Of a stretch of DNA of 5,532 nt, positions 1-5,532 are shown in pieces. The position numbers and the translations under genes are program-made. Under the pieces are notes generated by a model, which saw only the letters and a program-made list of their open reading frames with translations, had not been told where the DNA came from and made no database searches. Each line of letters starts with the position of its first letter. The stretch's first letter is position 1. The stretch spans positions 1-5,532 of the forward strand of contig SYEI01000369.1 in NCBI GenBank assembly GCA_005800865.1, in the 5' to 3' direction. The DNA comes from Bacteroidota bacterium. GTDB lineage: Bacteria > Bacteroidota > Bacteroidia > B-17B0 > Aurantibacillaceae.

Positions 1-1793
1 CCTTAACGATTATTAAGGACGCGCTACGTTATATTAAACAAAATCATGGGATTGATATTGACATCGATGCGATTGATTTAGAAGATAAAAAAACTTACGA
101 GTTATTTCAAAGAGGCGAAACAAATGCAGTGTTCCAATATGAGAGTGCTGGTATGCAAAAATCTTTAAAGGATTTAAAGCCCGATTCATTCAACGATTTA
201 ATTGCAATGAATGCCTTGTATCGTCCGGGACCAATTGCCTACATTCCAAATTACATTAATCGTAAACATGGCCGAGAGCCTGTGGTTATGGATTTAGAAG
301 GGATGGATGAATTTTTAGGAGAAACCTATGGTATTACAGTTTATCAAGAACAGGTAATGCGATTGTCTCAAAAATTGGCAAACTTTACAAAAGGTGATGC
401 TGATACCTTGCGTAAAGCAATGGGAAAAAAAGACAGAGCAACGCTTGATAAAATGAAAGGCAAGTTCATTGATAATTGCAAAGCCAATAATCATGATCCC
501 GTTGTTGCCGAAAAAGTTTGGAAAGATTGGGAAGCCTTTGCAAGTTACGCCTTCAATAAATCGCATTCAACTTGTTATGCTTATGTAGCATTTCAAACAG
601 CATACATTAAAGCACATTACCCATCAGAGTTTATGGCTTCTGTATTAAATCATGCGGGAAGTATCGATTCTATTTCATTTTTAATGGAAGAGTGTAAACG
701 CATGGGCGTTAAAGTTCTGGGGCCAGATATTAATGAAGGTTTTGCGAAATTCGCTGTAATACCAGGCGGAACAGATATTCGTTTTGGAATGGCATCTATT
801 AAAGGTGTTGGAGAAAATACAGTAGAAAATATTATTAACGAACGTAATGAAAATGGAAAATATACCTCTGTTTTTGATTTAGCAAAACGTTTAGAAAGTA
901 AGTGCGTTAATAAAAAATCTTTAGAAGGTTTAGCTTTAGCAGGAGGCTTTGATAGTTTTGAAGGCATTCACCGCGCCATGTTTTTTACACCCGATACAGA
1001 TGGGTTAACATTAACTGATCGTATGATTAAGTATAGTAATCAAATGAGTTTGGGGAATGATACATCGCAAGCAAGTTTATTTGGGGGAGATGATGAGATT
1101 CAAATTACAGAACCACAATTGCCTCAAAAAATTGAAGCATGGGGTAAATTAGAAGAACTAGCTCGCGAAAAAGAAGTAGTAGGTTTCTTTATTTCAGGCC
1201 ATCCATTAGATCCATATAAATTAATTATTGATCATAAGTGTAATGCCAATTGCGCCCAATTAAAAGCAGGTTTAGAGCCGTTTAAAGGAAAAGATGTCAC
1301 CTTTGGTGGCGTCATTACTGGTTTTGAAAATAGAACTAGCAAAACTGGTAATGCCTTTGGTAAATTAATTATTGAGGATTATCATGGTTCTGTTGAATTG
1401 ATGTTGTTTGGTAAAGACTTTGTGGAGTACAGTAAATTTATGGTGTCACCATTATTTGTATATGTAAAGGCAAAAGTTCAAGAGCGTTACGGACAGCCAG
1501 GAAGTTTAGAACTGAAAATTCAAAAAATTGAATTATTAGAGTTGGTGAAAGAAAATATTTTCTCTACCATGAAATTAAAGTTAGATGCAAATGCCATCAA
1601 TGAAGAATTGATTGCAAATATTGAAGCTATTTTTAATTCTTCGCAAGGAAAATGTAGCGTAGAGTTTTTTGTAGAAGATCCAGCAGAAAATTTAAGCGTG
1701 AAATTATTTTCTAAATCTCAAAAAATCGCGGTCAGTACTGATTTAATGAACGAACTCGATAAGATAAGTAGTTTAACTTATGAGTTGACTTAA
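1..1793 (+). CDS. dnaE: DNA polymerase III subunit alpha, C-terminal half (5' end outside the window)
   Basis: This is the replicative DNA polymerase catalytic subunit, which extends DNA 5' to 3' within the cytoplasmic holoenzyme. The frame is open from base 3 and gives 596 residues before TAA at 1791-1793. It begins at LTIIKDAL, which in the family directly follows the KFDFLGL-type segment carrying the third catalytic Asp. The PHP domain and all three catalytic Asp residues should therefore lie upstream. Visible family landmarks are GETNAVFQYES (about 114-146), RPGP (222-233), AMGKK (about 418-432) and FNKSHS (552-569) in the palm, thumb and fingers. A helix-hairpin-helix stretch with KGVGE (801-815) runs to about 955. 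A beta-clamp-binding motif QASLF lies at 1068-1082, and an OB-fold at about 1285-1520. The gene ends with a short C-terminal domain. A GTG at 129 is internal, not a start. No frameshift or missing block is seen. The downstream neighbour is convergent, so no operon partner follows. Confidence 0.97.
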   Translation, partial: LTIIKDALRYIKQNHGIDIDIDAIDLEDKKTYELFQRGETNAVFQYESAGMQKSLKDLKPDSFNDLIAMNALYRPGPIAYIPNYINRKHGREPVVMDLEGMDEFLGETYGITVYQEQVMRLSQKLANFTKGDADTLRKAMGKKDRATLDKMKGKFIDNCKANNHDPVVAEKVWKDWEAFASYAFNKSHSTCYAYVAFQTAYIKAHYPSEFMASVLNHAGSIDSISFLMEECKRMGVKVLGPDINEGFAKFAVIPGGTDIRFGMASIKGVGENTVENIINERNENGKYTSVFDLAKRLESKCVNKKSLEGLALAGGFDSFEGIHRAMFFTPDTDGLTLTDRMIKYSNQMSLGNDTSQASLFGGDDEIQITEPQLPQKIEAWGKLEELAREKEVVGFFISGHPLDPYKLIIDHKCNANCAQLKAGLEPFKGKDVTFGGVITGFENRTSKTGNAFGKLIIEDYHGSVELMLFGKDFVEYSKFMVSPLFVYVKAKVQERYGQPGSLELKIQKIELLELVKENIFSTMKLKLDANAINEELIANIEAIFNSSQGKCSVEFFVEDPAENLSVKLFSKSQKIAVSTDLMNELDKISSLTYELT

Positions 1794-1853
1794 GTGTATT
1801 ATTTATTTAACCACATAGTCACATAGAAAATAAATAATTAGAGTAAGGGATAG

Positions 1854-1865
1854 AAAACATGTTTT
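1854..1865. repeat. 12-base perfect palindrome inside the intergenic repeat
   Basis: AAAACATGTTTT reads the same on both strands. It lies between the left arm and the centre of the larger repeat unit. It may be part of the secondary structure of that unit. At this AT content a 12-base palindrome alone is weak evidence of function. Confidence 0.35.
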
Positions 1866-1888
1866 TTAACATAGTGCTTTGTGAGAGA

Positions 1889-1902
1889 AGCGAAGCTTCG
1901 CT
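1889..1902. repeat. 14-base perfect palindrome near the centre of the intergenic repeat
   Basis: AGCGAAGCTTCGCT is a perfect palindrome and is more GC-rich than its surroundings. As RNA or single-stranded DNA it could fold into a 5-bp stem with an AGCT tetraloop. It sits close to the midpoint of the 1805-1953 unit, so the whole element could fold as a long stem with internal hairpins. No T-run follows it directly on either strand, so it is a poor terminator by itself. Confidence 0.5.
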
Positions 1903-1960
1903 ATCTACAACTTAATTGTAAACTCAGAAACCTATGTTTCTATGTGGTTTAATTTTTTAA

Positions 1961-3454
1961 CTACAAACTATTCAACTTTAATTCAAACTCTGTATTGGCT
2001 GTATTGGTTGTAAAACTGATATAGCCATTTTTTTTGTAGAAGTAAATACTTGCTTTTTGTCCTTGTTCTGATTTTAGAATCACTTTATTTTCTAAAGCTT
2101 TCTTTCCCATGGTAATATAGTTGTAGGATTTTGTAGCAGTCATTAATGTTGTTTTTTTAAGCAAAAAAGTAGAGTTCCCTAAATCATCTATTCCTGTTGT
2201 AATGACAAATGTATTTAAAGGCTTTTGATATTTGAATTTATCATATTCACTGATGTCGTTCAAGATAAATTTACCATAAGTGTCTCCTTTTTCAAAACTA
2301 ATATAACCAGGAATAGCCGCAGTACTAATTAAAAATTTAGATGGCGTAAAAGCAAAATCTACGTCATCTGGCGCAATATCTATGTGCCATGAACTGTAAT
2401 AGCAAAATTGCAAAGGCTTGCTTTGCTCATATACATCTAACCAAACATCAAAGTTGTTGCCTTTTAATTTTTTAAACTCTCTCACTTTTACATGAAACGA
2501 TTTTAAGCCTTCTACTGATTTCGTTTGTATAGGCAATGGGAATTGTTTCTCTGCTCTTGTTAATACATCACCAACACTATCTATACACACTAAAAATAAT
2601 TTATGCGCTTTCGATTGATTCGTAAAGTTTTGTGTTTTTGCTTTAAAATCAATCATAGCTGCATCGTAAATACTTCCTATCACGTCTATGTTTTTGCCTT
2701 TATTACTAACAATGACATTCGACATTAAAAAATAACGCGTATCACCTTTGGCGGTTAATTTTGTGCCTTTGATGATTTCGCCAGTGTTGGCATTAATACG
2801 CAATATCCATTGCCCTTTTTTTAGTCCGTCAAAAACATGCGCGTAAACAATCACTTGATTGCTATCCGCATAAACCACCGAAGCACGGTGAATAAATTTT
2901 CTTTCAAAGGCATACTGCCATTTATAATCATATTCAAAGGGCTTTGTCATATCTTTGACATGATACTTAGATAAATAAAATTGCTTACCTGCTGTATCTG
3001 TATTTGTGCGGATAATATACATATCTTCTTTATACGCATATTTTTCATCATCAAATGCCGTTAATGAATTAATATGATTAGCATCATAATTTTCGGCAGA
3101 GGCCATTTTTGCTAAAGTGTCGTTTACTCTTAATAAACTCACCAGGTTTTTTTGGTTAGCTAATTGAAAGTAAAAGTTAAGCACGTCGTGAAGGGTATCC
3201 ACACTTATTTGTAAATAATCAGCGGTGGTGTGTTTCCCTAAATCATACAATACGCTGTCTTGTAGTTTTAATTGATAATTATACGCGTAACATTTAAACA
3301 CTAAATTGGCTTTCGTTTGTTCGTAGCCATAGGTATAAATGTTATGATGAAAAGGCAGGGCATTTGCGAGCAATAAATTCTGTTTAATAGCCTGTCCTTT
3401 CAGTAAAGATGAAACAGCTATTAATACCATAAATATGTATTTTTTTTTGCCCAT
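1961..3454 (-). CDS. Exported protein of unknown function, 497 residues
   Basis: I do not recognise this family. The N-terminus is a clear Sec signal peptide. A GKKKY positive region is followed by a hydrophobic stretch (residues 6-18) and a plausible signal peptidase I site at GQA|IKQ after residue 22. There is no lipobox and no second membrane segment, so the mature protein should be periplasmic or secreted. The body is rich in aromatic residues and alternating strand-like segments. Residues 216-228 (W-x-LRI-x-ANTGEII) resemble a blade motif of beta-propellers, so a beta-rich or propeller-like fold is possible but not shown. Asn and Lys are frequent, and Cys occurs only at 55, 290 and 351. 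No catalytic motif or C-terminal sorting domain is seen. Met1 is preferred because the alternative Met9 would remove the positive signal region. The gene converges on dnaE and diverges from the DPP III gene. The long intact frame with a signal peptide makes it real. Confidence 0.85.
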   Translation of the reverse strand: MGKKKYIFMVLIAVSSLLKGQAIKQNLLLANALPFHHNIYTYGYEQTKANLVFKCYAYNYQLKLQDSVLYDLGKHTTADYLQISVDTLHDVLNFYFQLANQKNLVSLLRVNDTLAKMASAENYDANHINSLTAFDDEKYAYKEDMYIIRTNTDTAGKQFYLSKYHVKDMTKPFEYDYKWQYAFERKFIHRASVVYADSNQVIVYAHVFDGLKKGQWILRINANTGEIIKGTKLTAKGDTRYFLMSNVIVSNKGKNIDVIGSIYDAAMIDFKAKTQNFTNQSKAHKLFLVCIDSVGDVLTRAEKQFPLPIQTKSVEGLKSFHVKVREFKKLKGNNFDVWLDVYEQSKPLQFCYYSSWHIDIAPDDVDFAFTPSKFLISTAAIPGYISFEKGDTYGKFILNDISEYDKFKYQKPLNTFVITTGIDDLGNSTFLLKKTTLMTATKSYNYITMGKKALENKVILKSEQGQKASIYFYKKNGYISFTTNTANTEFELKLNSL

Positions 3455-3460
3455 TATTTA

Positions 3461-3468
3461 CAAATATA
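3461..3468 (-). promoter_or_regulatory. Candidate -7 box TATATTTG for the unknown exported protein
   Basis: On the minus strand this site reads TATATTTG, a perfect match to the Bacteroidota -7 consensus TAnnTTTG. It ends only six bases before the ATG at 3454-3452, so a transcript started from it would have almost no leader. The nearest upstream TTG (minus strand, 3499-3497) is 28 bases away, longer than the usual spacing of about 19-21. The -33 element is therefore missing or weak. The box may be chance in an AT-rich gap, or it may drive a leaderless or near-leaderless message. Confidence 0.3.
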
Positions 3469-3505
3469 GCCATTATCTGGAATTAAAAAAGATAGCCAAA
3501 ACCAC

Positions 3506-3536
3506 TTGCAAAAGCCCAATTTTTATGCTATTCTTG
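3506..3536 (+). promoter_or_regulatory. Candidate promoter for the DPP III gene
   Basis: A TTG at 3506-3508 and TATTCTTG at 3529-3536 are separated by 20 bases. They fit the Bacteroidota pattern TTG-N(about 19-21)-TAnnTTTG, with one mismatch in the -7 box (C for T). Transcription would start near 3541-3543 and leave a leader of about 16-18 bases. That leader (ACAATAACTTAAC before the ATG) is A-rich and has no Shine-Dalgarno match, as is common in this phylum. The call rests on pattern alone. Confidence 0.42.
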
Positions 3537-3558
3537 TGCTGCTAAACAATAACTTAAC

Positions 3559-5532
3559 ATGAACTCAAAACACTTAATTTTACCACTAGCTGCGGGACTT
3601 TTATTTACGGCTTGTAAATCAAATCAAACCGATAGTATTGCAAATGATGTAGTTGTTAAACAAGATACCATCATGAAAGAATCTGCTGAATCATTTGAAT
3701 ATGTGAGCGAACAATTTTCTGATTTAAGAATTTTACGCTACGAAATTCCAGCGTTCGATCAATTATCTCTTCAACAAAAAGAGTTATTGTATTATTTATC
3801 TGAAGCGGCTTTATGTGGCAGAGATATCATGTGGGACCAAAACTATAAATTCAATTTAACGATCCGTAAAACCATTGATGCTATTGTAAATGGATACAAA
3901 GGCGATGTAAATAACGAAGACTATAAAAAATTTATGGTGTATGCTAAACGTGTTTGGTTTAGCCGTGGTATTCACCATCATTATGGTAGTGAGAAATTTT
4001 TCCCTGAATGTTCTCAAGATGTATTTTCAAAATTAATTTCTGAGGTTGATGCAGCTCAACTACCTTTAAATCAAGGGGAAGCTAAAGAAGCATTTATTGC
4101 GCGTTTAATGCCAATTATTTACGATCCAAAAATTGCACCTAAAAAAGTAAGTTTAGATTCGAAGAAAGATTTGATTTTAAATTCAGCGGTTAACTTTTAC
4201 GAAGGTGTGAATCAACAAGAAGCCATTGCTTTTTATGAGAAAATGGTAGATAAAAAAGATACGACTCCTGTAATGATTGGCTTAAATAGCAAGTTAGTAA
4301 AGGAGAACGGTGTCATTGTAGAGAAAGTTTGGAAAGTAGGAGGGATGTACACGCAAGCGATTGAGAAAATTGTTTACTGGTTAGAGAAAGCGGTGACTGT
4401 TGCTGAAAATGCAGAGCAAAAAGATGCGTTACAAAAATTAGTAACGTTTTATAAATCAGGTTCTTTAAAAGATTTTGATACCTATAATATTGCATGGGTA
4501 AAAGATACACAAAGTGCTATTGATGTAACCAATGGATTTATTGAAGTATACGAAGATCCATTAGGAAAGAAAGCAACCTTTGAATCTGTTGTATCTGTTA
4601 AAGATTTCGAAGCGTCTAAACGTATTGCGATGATTGGCGCTAACGCACAGTGGTTTGAAGACAATTCTACATTATTACCTGAGCATAAAAAGAAAAACGT
4701 AAAAGGAATTTCTGCTAAAGTAATTAATGCCGTAATGGAAAGTGGTGATGCTGCTCCATCTACACCAATTGGTATTAACTTACCAAACAACGAGTGGATT
4801 AGAGAAACACACGGTTCTAAATCAGTTAACTTAGGAAACATTGTAGAAGCTTATGAAAAAGCAGCTGGTGGAAGCGTAGTAAATGAATTTTACTATAATG
4901 ATGCCATTAAGAAAAATGTATTAGATTACGCTGGTTTAGCAGATAAGTTACATACAGATATGCACGAGGTAATTGGTCACGCAAGTGGACAAATTGAACC
5001 AGGCATTGGTCAACCACACGAAACATTAAAAAATTATGCATCTGCGTTAGAAGAAGGTCGTGCTGATTTAGTAGCCTTATATTATTTAATGGATCAAAAA
5101 TTAGTGGATTTAGGTGTTATGCCTTCTTTAGAATACGGTAAAGCATCTTATGACGAATACATTACGAAAGGTTTAATGGTTCAATTATCTCGTTTAAAAT
5201 TAGGTGATAATATCGAAGAAGCTCACATGCGTAATCGTCAAATGATTGCTAAATGGGCTTTTGAAAAAGGACAAAAAGAAAACGTGATTGAACAAAAATT
5301 TGAAAATGGCAAAACGTATTTTGTAGTAAACGATTACTTAAAACTACGCGTGTTGTTTGGAGAATTATTAAAAGAATTACAACGCATCAAATCTCAAGGA
5401 GATTATAAAGCAGGTAAAGCTTTAATTGAAAACTATGGTGTAAAAGTGGATTTAGCTTTACACAAAGAAGTTTTAGAACGTTATAAAAAATTAGAAATGG
5501 CTCCTTACCAAGGATTTATTCAGCCTAAATTA
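3559..5532 (+). CDS. Dipeptidyl peptidase III (peptidase family M49), probable lipoprotein; 3' end outside the window
   Basis: This zinc metallopeptidase family removes dipeptides from the N-termini of short peptides. The frame from ATG 3559 is open for all 658 codons to the window end. Known bacterial members are about 675 residues, so only a short tail should be missing. HEVIGH at residues 469-474 is the family HExxGH motif, with His469 and His474 as zinc ligands and Glu470 as catalytic base. EEGRAD at 498-503 supplies the third ligand, probably Glu499. GINLPN at 405-410 followed by THGSKSVNLGN (417-427) matches the substrate-binding strand region of the family. His556 and Arg560 in HMRNR match the conserved His and Arg of HMQAR in the human enzyme. 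The N-terminus (MNSKH, then a hydrophobic stretch and LFTAC with Cys19) looks like a lipoprotein signal, with Phe at an unusual -3 position. This suggests anchoring in the envelope and a role in peptide uptake or turnover, unlike the cytosolic eukaryotic enzymes. It diverges from the unknown exported gene. Confidence 0.95.
   Translation, partial: MNSKHLILPLAAGLLFTACKSNQTDSIANDVVVKQDTIMKESAESFEYVSEQFSDLRILRYEIPAFDQLSLQQKELLYYLSEAALCGRDIMWDQNYKFNLTIRKTIDAIVNGYKGDVNNEDYKKFMVYAKRVWFSRGIHHHYGSEKFFPECSQDVFSKLISEVDAAQLPLNQGEAKEAFIARLMPIIYDPKIAPKKVSLDSKKDLILNSAVNFYEGVNQQEAIAFYEKMVDKKDTTPVMIGLNSKLVKENGVIVEKVWKVGGMYTQAIEKIVYWLEKAVTVAENAEQKDALQKLVTFYKSGSLKDFDTYNIAWVKDTQSAIDVTNGFIEVYEDPLGKKATFESVVSVKDFEASKRIAMIGANAQWFEDNSTLLPEHKKKNVKGISAKVINAVMESGDAAPSTPIGINLPNNEWIRETHGSKSVNLGNIVEAYEKAAGGSVVNEFYYNDAIKKNVLDYAGLADKLHTDMHEVIGHASGQIEPGIGQPHETLKNYASALEEGRADLVALYYLMDQKLVDLGVMPSLEYGKASYDEYITKGLMVQLSRLKLGDNIEEAHMRNRQMIAKWAFEKGQKENVIEQKFENGKTYFVVNDYLKLRVLFGELLKELQRIKSQGDYKAGKALIENYGVKVDLALHKEVLERYKKLEMAPYQGFIQPKL

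Larger units (their letters stand above)
1805..1953. repeat. Intergenic inverted-repeat unit with ACATAG arms; possible bidirectional terminator
   Basis: The arms are 1805-1826 and 1932-1953. Read towards each other they match at 19 of 22 positions. The core of the left arm is AACCACATAGTCACATAG (1809-1826), and the right arm reads AACCACATAGAAACATAG on the minus strand. Each arm holds ACATAG twice, eight bases apart, and another copy lies at 1869-1874. About 105 bases separate the arms. The unit fills 149 of the 167 bases between the stop codons of two convergent genes. A T-run (1953-1958) follows the right arm on the plus strand, so the arms could end transcription. The long loop is unlike a classical intrinsic terminator. 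I see no flanking target duplication and no coding capacity. It could instead be a copy of a dispersed, non-autonomous repeat family, but that is inference because only one copy lies in the window. Confidence 0.7.

Noticed and set aside
129..131. GTG as a possible start of the first gene
   Set aside because: The frame is open back to base 3 and the residues before it (LTIIKDAL, then RGETNA) match the conserved DnaE sequence. It is an internal valine codon.
315..967. Minus-strand open frames at 315-566 and 650-967
   Set aside because: They lie fully antisense to strongly conserved dnaE sequence and show no recognisable protein features.
1859..1915. 18-codon plus-strand open frame starting at ATG 1859 inside the intergenic repeat
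   Set aside because: It is very short, runs through the palindrome, and has no promoter or ribosome-binding signal. It is best explained as chance within the repeat.
1805..1953. Possible CRISPR array or tandem repeat from the repeated ACATAG words
   Set aside because: The words occur in opposite orientations at the two ends with no regular repeat-spacer pattern, which fits an inverted repeat.
4313..4841. Minus-strand open frames at 4313-4510 and 4482-4841
   Set aside because: They are antisense to the conserved DPP III coding sequence, overlap each other, and have no supporting motif.
5500..5532. Possible truncation or pseudogene at the end of the DPP III frame
   Set aside because: There is no stop or frameshift. 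The frame simply meets the window edge, and the sequence up to MAPYQGF still looks like the family's C-terminal end.

Overview
The window looks like ordinary chromosome from a low-GC member of the Bacteroidota. The evidence is the AT-rich codon use, the lack of Shine-Dalgarno sites with A-rich leaders instead, TAnnTTTG-type promoter boxes, and a DPP III that closely resembles my recollection of the Bacteroides type. I cannot name the genus.

Layout. (1) Positions 1-1793, plus strand: the 3' half of dnaE, the catalytic alpha subunit of DNA polymerase III. Its 5' half, with the PHP domain and the catalytic aspartates, lies before the window. (2) Positions 1794-1960: a 167-bp gap between convergent genes. 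Most of it is one imperfect inverted-repeat unit (1805-1953) built on the word ACATAG, with two smaller perfect palindromes inside. (3) Positions 1961-3454, minus strand: a 497-residue exported protein of unknown function. (4) Positions 3455-3558: a 104-bp gap between divergent genes with candidate promoters in both directions. (5) Positions 3559-5532, plus strand: a nearly complete dipeptidyl peptidase III (peptidase family M49) with a probable lipoprotein signal. Its reading frame is still open at the window end.

The three genes do not form an operon. dnaE serves chromosome replication. The other two are exported, divergently transcribed products that could share control through the short gap between them, but nothing else ties them to one pathway. 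I found no tRNA, rRNA, CRISPR array, phage or transposase gene, and no clear evidence of a new multi-gene system. The items most worth a second look are the intergenic repeat unit, the unknown exported protein, and the envelope-targeted DPP III.
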